Assembly (NCBI GenBank): GCA_947494705.1 | Contig: CANLVN010000004.1 | Span: forward strand, 1 to 64,000 | Reading direction: 5' to 3' | Length of the DNA stretch: 64,000 nt | Source of the DNA: an uncultured Erythrobacter sp. | GTDB taxonomy: Bacteria; Pseudomonadota; Alphaproteobacteria; Sphingomonadales; Sphingomonadaceae | Shown: piece by piece, positions 25,225 to 34,426 of the stretch | How the letters are laid out: each line of letters begins with the position of its first letter | Numbering within the stretch: position 1 is the stretch's first letter | The notes under the pieces: model-generated | Told to the model about the DNA's origin: nothing | The model's database searches: none | Seen by the model: the letters and a program-made list of their open reading frames with translations, nothing else | Position numbers and translations under genes: made by a program

Positions 25225-25686
25225 ATGGCCGACGCCAAAGACAATTCGAAAGCCGCTCTTATCGACGAACTGAACGGCCTGCTTGCCGATCACTTTGCCC
25301 TCTACACCAAGTCCAAGAATTTCCACTGGCATATCAAGGGCCCACGCTTCCGCGATTTGCACCTGCTCTTCGACGAACAGGCAATCGAAGTCCGTGACCA
25401 GATCGACGCTATCGGCGAACGCGTGCGTAAACTCGGCGCGGACACGCTGACTTCGCTCGGATCGGTCGCCAAGCACACCAAGATCAAGGATCAGGATTCG
25501 ACCACTCTCGATGCCGACGCGATGGTCAAGGAACTGCGCGACGACAACCAGGCGATGGTCGACCGTCTCAAGGGCATGAAGCCGCTCGCCGAAGAAGCAG
25601 GCGACAACGCGACGGATGGCCTGCTCGATGACTGGACCGACATGGCAGAAGAGCGCGTGTGGTTCCTCACCTCGATCCTCGGCTAA
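25225..25686 (+). CDS. dps: Dps-family DNA-binding ferritin-like protein
   Basis: 153 residues from ATG 25225, with AAGGAG upstream. The family features are LLADHFALYTKSKNFHWHIKG, DLHLLFDEQ and VRDQIDAIGERVR; the His, Asp and Glu residues form the inter-subunit ferroxidase site. A lysine-containing N-terminus (MADAKDNSKAA) could bind DNA. Dps dodecamers oxidise and store iron with peroxide and shield DNA in stress. It is followed by a clear terminator and so is monocistronic. Confidence 0.92.
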   Translation: MADAKDNSKAALIDELNGLLADHFALYTKSKNFHWHIKGPRFRDLHLLFDEQAIEVRDQIDAIGERVRKLGADTLTSLGSVAKHTKIKDQDSTTLDADAMVKELRDDNQAMVDRLKGMKPLAEEAGDNATDGLLDDWTDMAEERVWFLTSILG

Positions 25687-25727
25687 GCAACGAACCACGA
25701 AACCCGGGTTAAACGCGTTCGCAGGAG

Positions 25728-25763
25728 AAAGGGCCGTTTCCGCTATGCGGGGGCGGCCCTTTT
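25728..25763 (+). terminator. Rho-independent terminator after dps
   Basis: AAAGGGCCG (25728-25736) pairs with CGGCCCTTT (25754-25762), ending in a short T run. It lies between dps and the lactonase gene. Confidence 0.75.
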
Positions 25764-25777
25764 GCTATGCTTGGGTC

Positions 25778-26419
25778 ATGGCCAACACACGGATCGTTGA
25801 GAACCCGGATCAAACCGCAATTGTCGAATGGATCGAAGACATCCTCGTCTCCGCCCAAAAGCAGCGTGAGGCGACCTGCCCGATCACCATTCCGGGCGGA
25901 TCGACCCCGTTCCCGATCCTGCAGGCACTGACGACGAAGCCTTATGGTCGAATGGTGTGGGATCGCATTGAGATCTGGCCGAACGATGACCGGATCGTGC
26001 CTCAGGATCACGAAGCGTCGAACACCGGCAAGATGCGCGCGCTGCTCGAGCCGGTCGGCGCCCACATCGCGGCGCTCGACGAAAACAGCACGCCGCCGCA
26101 TTTCGCGCTGACCTGGCTGGGGATGGGTCCTGACGGGCACACCGCTTCGCTGTTTCCCAACACCGATCCGCAGGTGAGCGAGGAGAAGAGCGTCATGCGC
26201 CTCACCCCCGATCCCTTGCCAGCCCACGCCCCGTTCGACCGTATCACCTTGACGCTGCCGGCCCTGCTCGACACCGACGCGATCCTGCTGACTTTAGGCG
26301 GGTCGGATGAAAAGCGCGCCGTGCTCGATGAAGCCATGCGCGGGGAGAACGACTTGCCGATCGCGCGCCTTCTCAAGGCTGCCGAACAGCGCAATATCCC
26401 GGTCACCGTCTTCGCCTGA
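25778..26419 (+). CDS. pgl: 6-phosphogluconolactonase
   Basis: 213 residues from ATG 25778. Hallmarks are ITIPGGSTPFPIL (phosphosugar loop), WPNDDRIVPQDHEASN, and LTWLGMGPDGHTASLFP with the catalytic-type His and Asp. It hydrolyses 6-phosphogluconolactone in the pentose phosphate and Entner-Doudoroff routes, in the cytoplasm. Length is at the lower end of the family (about 220-260). The stop overlaps the next start by one base, coupling it to the Nudix gene. NagB-type isomerases share the fold but the GMGPDGHTASLFP run favours Pgl. Confidence 0.85.
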   Translation: MANTRIVENPDQTAIVEWIEDILVSAQKQREATCPITIPGGSTPFPILQALTTKPYGRMVWDRIEIWPNDDRIVPQDHEASNTGKMRALLEPVGAHIAALDENSTPPHFALTWLGMGPDGHTASLFPNTDPQVSEEKSVMRLTPDPLPAHAPFDRITLTLPALLDTDAILLTLGGSDEKRAVLDEAMRGENDLPIARLLKAAEQRNIPVTVFA

Positions 26420-26883
26420 TGCTCCAATTCGTGCCCGCTCCGGTGCAACGCGCGCTGATGCCACTGGCGCACCGCCTGCGGCATCGCTGGCGCAGGTGGC
26501 GCAAAGTTCCGATTGCCGGGGTGAGTGTGGTGATCTCCAACCTTGAGGGCGACGTCCTGCTCTTGCGACATTCCTATGGGCCTCAGGTCTGGGCGCTGCC
26601 CGGCGGCGGGATGAAGCCCGGCGAGGACCCGGAGGACTGCGCGCGCCGTGAAGTTCGCGAGGAGCTTGGCCTGACGCTGGGCAAGGTGGAAAGCGTGGCG
26701 GTGCTGGAAGAAGAACTGTCCGGCAGCCCGCACACCGCGCATATCTTCACCGCGATCAGCAACGAGCGCCCCAGGCCCGACGGTCGCGAGGTCGTTGAGG
26801 CGCGTTATTTTCCTACCCATTCGTTGCCCGAACCACTGGGAAGCGTGACCGCGCGCCGGGTGGAGGCTTGGAAGACGCGCTAG
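26419..26883 (+). CDS. Nudix hydrolase
   Basis: 154 residues. The Nudix box is complete: GGGMKPGEDPEDCARREVREE then LGL near 62-85, with the REVREELG metal-binding glutamates. An N-terminal basic helix (RHRWRRWRKV) precedes the fold. It hydrolyses a nucleoside diphosphate linked to another group; the substrate is not predictable. Start and stop overlap both neighbours: TGATG with pgl, and a 4-base convergent overlap with dinB. Confidence 0.88.
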   Translation: MLQFVPAPVQRALMPLAHRLRHRWRRWRKVPIAGVSVVISNLEGDVLLLRHSYGPQVWALPGGGMKPGEDPEDCARREVREELGLTLGKVESVAVLEEELSGSPHTAHIFTAISNERPRPDGREVVEARYFPTHSLPEPLGSVTARRVEAWKTR

Positions 26884-27998
26884 AGCAGCGAAAGTTGTGC
26901 GCTGTCTTCGTCCGGCTTTTCGGGCTCGCCATGGTCAAGATTGCTGAGTGTCAGCCCCATGAGACGGATCGGCATGGGCAGGGGCAGCGCCTCTTCCAGA
27001 AGCTCGCGCCCGATCCGCGCGAAAGCAGCCTTGTCCTCGACCCAGTAGGGAACTGACTTGGCCCGTGTCATGATCTGAAAGTCGGTATATTTGACCTTCA
27101 GCGTTACCGTGCGCCCGCGTGCATTGGCGTTCTCGATGCGCTCCCATACGATTTCGATGATGTTCTCCAACGTGTCGCGCAGGGCTGCGCCGCTGGAGAT
27201 ATCCTCACTGAAGGTACGCTCGCCGCCGACCGATTTGCGGATGCGGTGCGCGCGTACCGGCCTTAAATCGATGCCGCGAGCGGCGCGGAACAGGTAGTCG
27301 GCGAAACTGCCGAAATTGGTTCGCAGAAAGTCGATGTCCTTTTCCGCCAGATCGGCCCCGGTCTCGATCCCCAGCCCCTTCATCTTTTCCTCTGCCTTGG
27401 GACCGACCCCATGAAAGCGCCGGATCGGCAACCCGGCCACGAATTCGGCACCCTCGCCGGGGCGGATCACGCACAGGCCGTCGGGCTTGTTCTGGTCGCT
27501 CGCCAGCTTGGCGAGGAACTTGTTGTAGGACACGCCCGCGCTTGCGGTCAGCTGCGTCTTGGCCTTGATTTCCTGCCGGATCAGTTCGGCAATGCGAGTC
27601 GCGCTTCCGATCCCCAGCCTGTCCTCGGTGACGTCGAGATAGGCCTCGTCGAGACTGAGCGGTTCGACATGCGGGGTGTGGTGTTCGAACACCGCGCGGA
27701 TCTGTCGGCTGGCTTCCTTGTACGCGTCGAACCGGCTTTTGACGAAGATGAGGTCGGGGCAAAGGCGCTTCGCCGTGACCGAGGGCATGGCGCTCTTCAC
27801 GCCGAACTTTCGCGCTTCGTAGCTCGCCGCCGCCACCACGCCGCGTCCGCCGGAGCCGCCGACCGCGACCGGCTTCCCCCGCAGTTCCGGATTGTCGCGC
27901 TGTTCGACGCTGGCGAAGAAGGCATCCATGTCGACGTGGATGATCTTGCGCAGGCCCCCTTGCGCATCTTCATCGTCTGTCGGCGTGGCATCGGACAT
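26880..27998 (-). CDS. dinB: DNA polymerase IV (Y-family)
   Basis: 372 residues from ATG 27998. Palm-domain motifs are IIHVDMDAFFASVEQRDNPELRG near 17 (catalytic Asp pair) and EPLSLDEAYLDVT (SLDE). GVSYNKFLAKLASDQNKPDG is the fingers/thumb signature. The C-terminus ends ...DEDSAQLSLL, where QLSLL matches a beta-clamp-binding peptide. It performs translesion synthesis on damaged DNA. Longer upstream starts would add an implausible N-terminus, so MSDATPTDDED is preferred. It is convergent with the Nudix gene and divergent from the MFS pump. Confidence 0.93.
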   Translation of the reverse strand: MSDATPTDDEDAQGGLRKIIHVDMDAFFASVEQRDNPELRGKPVAVGGSGGRGVVAAASYEARKFGVKSAMPSVTAKRLCPDLIFVKSRFDAYKEASRQIRAVFEHHTPHVEPLSLDEAYLDVTEDRLGIGSATRIAELIRQEIKAKTQLTASAGVSYNKFLAKLASDQNKPDGLCVIRPGEGAEFVAGLPIRRFHGVGPKAEEKMKGLGIETGADLAEKDIDFLRTNFGSFADYLFRAARGIDLRPVRAHRIRKSVGGERTFSEDISSGAALRDTLENIIEIVWERIENANARGRTVTLKVKYTDFQIMTRAKSVPYWVEDKAAFARIGRELLEEALPLPMPIRLMGLTLSNLDHGEPEKPDEDSAQLSLL

Positions 27999-28126
27999 GT
28001 CACTGGAAATAGGAGCTTCACGCCCGTGAAGGAAGCGTTGCTGGAACCCGGCACTTTCCCGACCATTTTTTGCACATGCGAAAACAACAGTGGTCATCTG
28101 GCGAACCTGCGGGCAAAGGACCGCGC

Positions 28127-29386
28127 ATGGCGAGTGCGTCACCCACCTTTACGCCCTCCAGAACGATCGGCGAGACCGAATTGATCTGGATGATGGCGAT
28201 GCTGATGGCCCTTCAGGCCTTCGGGATCGACGCAATGTTGCCCGCGCTCGACGAGATGGCGCTGGCACTCGACGTGTCCGGAAATGACCGGCAATTCGTG
28301 ATCGGCGTCTACTTGCTGACCGCCGGGATCGGAGCGCTGGTGCCCGGAAGCCTTGCCGACAGGTTCGGACGAAGGCCGATCCTGCTCGGTTCGATCTGCG
28401 CCTATATCGCTCTTTCACTCGCCAGTGCGATTGCGCCCACATACGATATGCTGATCGCGATCCGCGCCGCGCAAGGTTTCTTTGGCGCAGGCATCGTCGC
28501 GCTTCCCCCTGCAATCATTCGCGACCGGGTCGGCGGCGACAAGATGGCGCGCATGATGAGCCTGATTTTCGTCATCTTCCTGATGGTCCCGGCCATCGCA
28601 CCCACCATCGGCGAGCTGATTCTGCTGATCGGCGACTGGCGCCTGATCTTCGTCGCGATGGCGGTGCAGGGCTTTATCATCGGCTGCTGGGCTTACTTCC
28701 GCCTGCCCGAAAGCCTCGCTCGGGAAAACCGCCAGCCGATCCGACCGCGCACCATCGGTCGCAACATGTTGAGCGCTATCAGCAAGCCGAGCGTAGTGGG
28801 CTATGTCTTCGGCAGTGCGCTCGTGTTCGGTGCGTTGTTCGGCTTCATCAATTCCTCGCAGCAGCTGATTACGGAAACGTTCGGCGCGGGCGACATTTTC
28901 CCGATCATCTTTGGCGTGTGCGCTGGATCAATGGCGTTTGCGAGCTGGTCCAATTCGCGCATCGTCGAACGCTTCGGTGCGCGCCGGGTCAGCCACACCG
29001 CGCTGATCGCTTTCATTACGGTCGCCGCATTCCAGGTCTTCTTCGCCTTCCAGCCTGATGAGAGCCTGTGGCAATTCGTGCCGCTGATGGCGATCAACAT
29101 GATGCTGCTCGGTTTCATCGGCAGCAATTTCGGTTCGATCGCGATGAACCCCTTCTTCCACATTGCCGGTGCGGCGAGCAGCGTGCACGGCTTCGTCCGC
29201 CTGACCATGGCATCGGTGCTGGGCGGGGCGATAGGCTATTCGTTCGACGGTACTGCAAGGCCGCTGGCCCTGTCGCTGCTAGCTGCCGGCATCGTGTGCC
29301 TGCTGCTGGTGCTGTTCAGCGAAAAGGGCAAGCTGTTCGGCCCGCCCGAGCCTGAAATGGGCTTCGGCGCCGACGAGCGTGACTAG
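28127..29386 (+). CDS. MFS multidrug efflux transporter (Bcr/CflA type)
   Basis: 419 residues with 12 predicted membrane helices. The loop motif GSLADRFGRRPILLGS between helices 2 and 3 is the MFS signature. IDAMLPALDEMALAL in the first helix region and RAAQGFFGAGIVALPPAIIRD in helix 4-5 are typical of Bcr/CflA drug:proton antiporters. It sits in the inner membrane. It is divergent from dinB (about 130 bases) and its stop overlaps the convergent carboxylase gene by four bases. The substrate is unknown. Confidence 0.88.
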   Translation: MASASPTFTPSRTIGETELIWMMAMLMALQAFGIDAMLPALDEMALALDVSGNDRQFVIGVYLLTAGIGALVPGSLADRFGRRPILLGSICAYIALSLASAIAPTYDMLIAIRAAQGFFGAGIVALPPAIIRDRVGGDKMARMMSLIFVIFLMVPAIAPTIGELILLIGDWRLIFVAMAVQGFIIGCWAYFRLPESLARENRQPIRPRTIGRNMLSAISKPSVVGYVFGSALVFGALFGFINSSQQLITETFGAGDIFPIIFGVCAGSMAFASWSNSRIVERFGARRVSHTALIAFITVAAFQVFFAFQPDESLWQFVPLMAINMMLLGFIGSNFGSIAMNPFFHIAGAASSVHGFVRLTMASVLGGAIGYSFDGTARPLALSLLAAGIVCLLLVLFSEKGKLFGPPEPEMGFGADERD

Positions 29387-30933
29387 CGCTCGCTTTCGAG
29401 CCTTCGCCAGGCGAGGCCAGCAAATTCGCACAGAAGCGGCCGCGTGTCGCGCGGATCGATGATGTCCTCGACATTGAAGCGCTCGGCAGAGCGGAACGGG
29501 CTGGTGACCTTGGAAAGCCGCTCGCGGATCGCGGCGAGTTCGGCTTCGGGGTCATCGCTTGCTTCCAACTCGCTCTTGTAGGCGACTTCGATGCCGCCCG
29601 CGATGGGCAGGCTGCCCCAGTCCCCGCTCGGCCAGCAATAGCGATACTGGAACCGCTCGGCATTGCTCATCGCGCTGCCCGCAATGCCATAGGCGCGGCG
29701 CAGCACCACGCTGGCGAGCGGTACTCTCGCTCGATAGATCGCGTTCATCGCGTTGACGCCGTAACGGATCGTCCCCGCCATCTCCGCTTCGCGCCCGATC
29801 ATGAAACCGGGATTGTCGACGAGGTGGACGATAGGCAGGCGGAACTGGTCGGCGAGGCGGACGAAGCGTTCGACCTTCTCGCTGGTTTTCGCTTCCCATG
29901 ATCCGCCGAGATAGGAGGGATCGGAAGCCACCACAGCGACCGGCCAGCCGTCGAGGCGGGCGAGCGCGGTGATCGCGGCCCGGCCCCAGTTCTTGCCGAT
30001 CTCGAACACCGTGCCCTTGTCCATCACCATGTCGAGCGCGCGGCGCATCGAATAGACCTGCTTGGCATCGCGCGGGACGAGGTCGAGCAAAGCCTCCTCG
30101 CGGCGGTCGGCGGGGTCATCGGTGTCGACCCGGCGGGCGTTCTGCCCTGCATATTCGGGCATGAAGCTGAGGAAATAGCGCGCTCTTGCGAAGGCTTCTT
30201 CCTCGCTCGCCACCTCGTCATCGACCACGCCGTTGCGGGTGTGGATGTCGACGCCGCCCAGTTCTTCCTTGGCCTGCTGGTGGTCGGAGGCGCTCTTGTA
30301 CTTCTCGCCCAGCCCATCGACCACGGCGGGACCGGCGGCGAACAGCTGGCTCAGGCCGCGCACCATGATCGAGTAGTGCGAAGCTGCGATACGCGCTGCG
30401 CCGAGGCCTGCGGTTGGCCCGAGCGCAAGGGCGACCACCGGCACGGAGTCGAGGTTTTCGACCACATCGCCCCATCCGGGCACCGCCGGAATATAGGTCG
30501 CGCCGATCTGCTCGAGCGTCTTGACGCTGCCCCCGCCGCCGGTGCCGTCGATCATGCGGATGATGGGCAGCTTAAGCTCATGCGCCATCTTCTCGGCCTG
30601 CACCATCTTGCGGCTGATGCCGGCATCCGCAGCGCCGCCGCGAATGGTGAAGTCGTCTGCGGTCGCGACCACGGGACGGCCATTTATCGTAGCCTTGCCG
30701 AACAGGAAGGGAGCGGGGGTGACGCCGTCCAGGTCGCCGTTTTCGTCGTAGTGCCCCTTGCCAGCGATCTTGCCGATTTCGCGAAAGGAGCCTTCGTCAC
30801 ACAATGCCGCGAGCCGGGCGCGGGCGTCCATCTTGCCCCGGCCATGCTGGCGCGCGATCTTTTCCGGCCCGCCCATTTCGTCGGCCAGCGCCTCGCGGCG
30901 GCGCAGTTCCTCGAGTTCATTCTCCCATCCCAT
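29383..30933 (-). CDS. Acyl-CoA carboxylase, carboxyltransferase (beta) subunit
   Basis: 516 residues from ATG 30933. Two crotonase-like halves are visible: the acyl-CoA-binding N-half (ARQHGRGKMDARARLAALCD; then RMIDGTGGGGSVKTLEQIG) and the carboxybiotin C-half (LDGWPVAVVASDPSYLGGSW; LVDNPGFMIGREAEMAGTIR). It moves CO2 from biotin to an acyl-CoA. Substrate could be propionyl-, methylcrotonyl- or another acyl-CoA; the sequence alone does not decide. It is four bases downstream of the biotin-carboxylase subunit in one operon. Confidence 0.88.
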   Translation of the reverse strand: MGWENELEELRRREALADEMGGPEKIARQHGRGKMDARARLAALCDEGSFREIGKIAGKGHYDENGDLDGVTPAPFLFGKATINGRPVVATADDFTIRGGAADAGISRKMVQAEKMAHELKLPIIRMIDGTGGGGSVKTLEQIGATYIPAVPGWGDVVENLDSVPVVALALGPTAGLGAARIAASHYSIMVRGLSQLFAAGPAVVDGLGEKYKSASDHQQAKEELGGVDIHTRNGVVDDEVASEEEAFARARYFLSFMPEYAGQNARRVDTDDPADRREEALLDLVPRDAKQVYSMRRALDMVMDKGTVFEIGKNWGRAAITALARLDGWPVAVVASDPSYLGGSWEAKTSEKVERFVRLADQFRLPIVHLVDNPGFMIGREAEMAGTIRYGVNAMNAIYRARVPLASVVLRRAYGIAGSAMSNAERFQYRYCWPSGDWGSLPIAGGIEVAYKSELEASDDPEAELAAIRERLSKVTSPFRSAERFNVEDIIDPRDTRPLLCEFAGLAWRRLESER

Positions 30934-30937
30934 GCGG

Positions 30938-32827
30938 TCAGTCTTCCGCAGGTTCCACCACGGCGAGCACCGCATCGACCTGCACCTGCCCGCCTTCGCT
31001 GGCGGCGAGTTCGGTGACCGTCCCGTCGAAGGGCGCGGTGAGGGCGTGCTCCATCTTCATCGCCTCGAGCACCATCAGCCGCTGGCCAGCGGTGACCGCA
31101 TCGCCCTCTGCCACGTCGACCGCGATGACCTTGCCCGGCATCGGCGCGAGGATCGCTCCGTCTGCGGCGGAGGCTGCTCCGGAGCCGCCATGGCGGGGGA
31201 GCGTCACAGCATATGTTTGTCCGAATTCGTTGACGAGGGCGAGGTGCTTGAAAGGCTCGTCAGTGCGTCTGCACGAGGGAACATCATAGTCCAAAGGCGC
31301 AGTCGTCAGCTGGCCGTCGACCATAACATGTGCGCTTTTTCGTCTGCCGGCGTTCGGGCGGAAGCCCCACAATCCGCCGTTCCATGGTTCGTCCTCCCAG
31401 TTGTTGCTGTTCCACTGGAGGACGTGAAGTGCGTCCGCCAATGCCCCCTTTGAGGGCACGGCGGGCGGAATGAGGTCTTCCCCTTTTCGCTCGATAAAGC
31501 TCGTCTCGATGTCTGCCGACCGGAAGTCTTTGTCGCTCGCGGCTCGGTACAGAAAACCAGCGTTCGACCGGATTGGCCAAACGTTGATATCCGCGAGCGC
31601 TTCGAGAAGTGAGTCGATTGCAGCGGAGCGATCTGGTCCACGAGCGACGATTTTTGCGATCATCGGGTCATAAAATGGAGAGACGGTGTCGCCCTCTGTG
31701 ACGCCTGTCTCGACGCGTGCGCCAGCAGCACGGCGAGTGAAGCATTCGAGCTGCCCCGTGCTCGGCAGGAACCCCTTGGCTGGGTCTTCCGCATAGAGCC
31801 GCGCTTCTATCGCCCAACCGTTGATGCTCAGCTCTTCCTGCTTCAGCGGGATCGGCTCGCCGCTTGCCACGCGCAGTTGCCATTCCACCAGGTCGACTCC
31901 GGTGATCTCCTCGGTCACCGGATGCTCGACCTGAAGCCGCGTGTTCATTTCCATGAAGAAGATACGGTCGGCGCGCAGGCCTTCGCTGGCGTCGGCGATG
32001 AACTCGATCGTGCCTGCACCCTCGTAATCGACCGCCTTGGCGGCGCGCACGGCGGCGGCGCAGATTTCTTCGCGCGTCGCCTCGTCCATGCCGGGGGCGG
32101 GGGCTTCCTCGATCACCTTCTGGTGGCGGCGCTGGAGTGAGCAGTCGCGTTCGAACAGGTGGACGACATTGCCGTGGCTGTCGCCGAACACCTGCACCTC
32201 GATATGGCGGGGGCTGGTGATCCATTTTTCGAGGATCACGTCATCATTGCCGAAGCTGGCCTTGGCCTCTCGGCGACAGGATTCGAGCGAGGAAAGGAAG
32301 TCCTCGGCGGCATCGACCTTGCGCATGCCCTTGCCGCCGCCGCCTGCGACCGCCTTGATCAGCACCGGATAGCCGATTGCGTCGGCCTCTTCCTCGAGCC
32401 GCTCGGCGCTCTGGTCGTCGCCGTCATAGCCGGGGGTGACTGGCACACCCGCCTCGCGCATCAGCTTTTTGGCGGCGTCCTTCAAACCCATCGCCCGGAT
32501 GGAGGAAGGCGGTGCGCCGACCCAGATCAGCCCCGCATCCTTCACCGCCTGCGCGAAATCGGCGTTCTCGGACAGGAAGCCGTAGCCCGGATGGATCGCC
32601 TCGGCGCCCGTCTCTTTCGCCGCAGCGATGATCTTCTCGCCGACCAGATAGCTCTCGGCAGCGGGAGAGGGGCCGATATGGACCGCCTCGTCAGCCGAGC
32701 GCACATGCAGCGCCTTTGCATCGGCATCCGAATAGACCGCGACCGTCGCGATACCCATCGCGCGGGCGGTGCGGATGATGCGGCAGGCAATCTCGCCGCG
32801 ATTGGCGATCAGGAGTTTGGTGATCAT
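30938..32827 (-). CDS. Acyl-CoA carboxylase, biotin carboxylase/carrier (alpha) subunit
   Basis: 629 residues from ATG 32827. The biotin-carboxylase domain occupies about 1-445: KLLIANRGEIACRIIRTAR, HPGYGFLSENADFAQ, KAVAGGGGKGMRKV, and EMNTRLQVEHPVTEE. The C-terminal carrier domain has VLEAMKMEHAL, with the lysine that is biotinylated. A ~150-residue linking region (31200-31700) is visibly less G+C-biased than the rest. Together with the beta subunit it forms a heteromeric ATP-dependent carboxylase. It starts 51 bases after crtB and may be read through from the carotenoid operon. Confidence 0.92.
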   Translation of the reverse strand: MITKLLIANRGEIACRIIRTARAMGIATVAVYSDADAKALHVRSADEAVHIGPSPAAESYLVGEKIIAAAKETGAEAIHPGYGFLSENADFAQAVKDAGLIWVGAPPSSIRAMGLKDAAKKLMREAGVPVTPGYDGDDQSAERLEEEADAIGYPVLIKAVAGGGGKGMRKVDAAEDFLSSLESCRREAKASFGNDDVILEKWITSPRHIEVQVFGDSHGNVVHLFERDCSLQRRHQKVIEEAPAPGMDEATREEICAAAVRAAKAVDYEGAGTIEFIADASEGLRADRIFFMEMNTRLQVEHPVTEEITGVDLVEWQLRVASGEPIPLKQEELSINGWAIEARLYAEDPAKGFLPSTGQLECFTRRAAGARVETGVTEGDTVSPFYDPMIAKIVARGPDRSAAIDSLLEALADINVWPIRSNAGFLYRAASDKDFRSADIETSFIERKGEDLIPPAVPSKGALADALHVLQWNSNNWEDEPWNGGLWGFRPNAGRRKSAHVMVDGQLTTAPLDYDVPSCRRTDEPFKHLALVNEFGQTYAVTLPRHGGSGAASAADGAILAPMPGKVIAVDVAEGDAVTAGQRLMVLEAMKMEHALTAPFDGTVTELAASEGGQVQVDAVLAVVEPAED

Positions 32828-32878
32828 GCGGTCCGGATTAGTCCAGCTTTGCTGCAAATGAAACCGCCTCGGCGCGCT

Positions 32879-33832
32879 TCACGGTACGGGCCGGAAATCC
32901 GCGATCCCCCACGTGATCGCGCCGTCGGGGTGCTTTGCGCGGTTGATCGCGGCGGACAGGAAAGCGCGCACGCCGTAGAGCGCCTTTTCCCAGCGCGGGA
33001 CATATGTTCGCGAGTTCCACGCCTCGGTCCCGCGAGCGCGGACCTTGCGCCCGATCGCGCCATATATGCGCGCGGCGGAAAGCACCGCCCAGCGGCTCCT
33101 GAACGGCAGACGTTCGGCGCCCACGCGTGCAGCCGCTTCGTGCTTCTCGACGAGAGCGACGAGGCGCGCGGCCATTTCGGCTAGCTCTTCGCGGTGGTGT
33201 GGCTTGGTGTGCTGGCCCGGTTCGATATCCTGTTCGACCAGCCACATCATCGGCAAGTAGCACCGCCCCGCTGCATCGTCCTCCACGATGTCGCGCGCGA
33301 TATTCGATAGCTGAAAGGCGAGCCCGAGGTCGCAGGCACGGTCCAGAGTGTCGCTGTCGCGCGGATCGACGCCCATGACGACCGCCATCATCACGCCCAC
33401 CGCGCCCGCGACGTGGTAGCAATAGCGCATCATGTCCGCCTCGGTGCGCGGTCGCCAATCCTCGGCGTCGAGCTGGAAGCCGGCGATCACGTCTTCAGCC
33501 ATTGCCGGGGTCAGCCCGCATTCGTCGGCGACCACGCCCAGCGCGTCGAAGGCCGGGTCGCCGGTCGGTTTGCCTTCAAAGGCAAGCGCGGTCAGGCGGC
33601 GAATATGGGCGAGACGCGCGTCGAGGTCGGACTGGTCGCCCAACTCGCCGCCCATCACCTGGTTGTCGGCAATGTCGTCGCACCGGCGGCACCACGCATA
33701 AAGCAGCCAGGCACGCTCGCGGGTTTCGCTGTCGAAGAGTTGCGATGCGGCAGAGAAGCTTTGCGAGCCGTGCTTGATCGTGGCTCTCGCATGAGCGACC
33801 AGCGCGGCGCGGGTTTCCGGGTCGATGGCCAT
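32879..33832 (-). CDS. crtB: Phytoene synthase
   Basis: 317 residues. Two aspartate-rich signatures bind the geranylgeranyl diphosphates: WCRRCDDIADNQV near 48, and GLAFQLSNIARDIVEDDAAG near 165. CYHVAGAVGVMMAVVMG lies between them. It condenses two GGPP to phytoene, the first committed step of C40 carotenoids. It is the last crt gene of the minus-strand operon crtY-crtI-LOG-crtB, 12 bases after the LOG gene. Length is normal. Confidence 0.95.
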   Translation of the reverse strand: MAIDPETRAALVAHARATIKHGSQSFSAASQLFDSETRERAWLLYAWCRRCDDIADNQVMGGELGDQSDLDARLAHIRRLTALAFEGKPTGDPAFDALGVVADECGLTPAMAEDVIAGFQLDAEDWRPRTEADMMRYCYHVAGAVGVMMAVVMGVDPRDSDTLDRACDLGLAFQLSNIARDIVEDDAAGRCYLPMMWLVEQDIEPGQHTKPHHREELAEMAARLVALVEKHEAAARVGAERLPFRSRWAVLSAARIYGAIGRKVRARGTEAWNSRTYVPRWEKALYGVRAFLSAAINRAKHPDGAITWGIADFRPVP

Positions 33833-33844
33833 GCGGATGCGCTC

Positions 33845-34426
33845 TTAAAGGTCCTCGGACTTCATCCGGAAAATCGGAGTGTGCGGCACGTAGCTTTCCA
33901 TCTTCTCGAGAAGGTCGGGGAGCGTGTCCGCGGCGATCAGGATATTCTGGTGCGCCGGGCGTACGAAGCCGACCTCGCCCATCTTGCGGTTGAAGGCGAT
34001 GAGATCGTCGTAGAAGCCGAAGGCGTTGAGCAGGCCGACCGGGTCGGAGTGATAGCCCAGCTGTGCCCAGCTCATCGCCTCCCACAATTCGTCCATCGTG
34101 CCGACCCCACCGGGCAGGGTGATGAAGCCGTCGGAGAGGTCGGTGAACTTCTGCTTGCGCTCGTGCATGCCGGAGACGCTGATAAGCTCGTCACAGTCGT
34201 GGTTGGCGACTTCGGCGCGGACGAGCGCTTCGGGGATGATCCCGATGACCTCGCCGCCCGCATCCATGGCGCCCTTGGCAACCGCGCCCATGAGGCCGAG
34301 TTTCCCTCCGCCATAGACCACGCCGATGCCGCGCTGGGCGAGGGTGGCGCCGACATCATGGGCGAGTTCGACATAACGCGGATCGGCAGGCGAGGCGGAG
34401 CCGCAATAGATGGCTAGGCGTTTCAT
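33845..34426 (-). CDS. LOG-family protein (cytokinin riboside 5'-phosphate phosphoribohydrolase type)
   Basis: 193 residues from ATG 34426, which overlaps the crtI stop as ATGA. Family marks are YCGSASPADPRY near 8, VYGGGKLGLMGAVAKGAMDAG, MHERKQKFTDLSDGF, and the nucleotide-binding PGGVGTMDELWEA. Type-I LOG proteins release free base from nucleoside 5'-monophosphates. The position between crtI and crtB, with both junctions tight, means it is made with the carotenoid enzymes. Whether it uses isopentenyl-adenosine phosphates or another nucleotide is not known from the sequence. Confidence 0.9.
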   Translation of the reverse strand: MKRLAIYCGSASPADPRYVELAHDVGATLAQRGIGVVYGGGKLGLMGAVAKGAMDAGGEVIGIIPEALVRAEVANHDCDELISVSGMHERKQKFTDLSDGFITLPGGVGTMDELWEAMSWAQLGYHSDPVGLLNAFGFYDDLIAFNRKMGEVGFVRPAHQNILIAADTLPDLLEKMESYVPHTPIFRMKSEDL

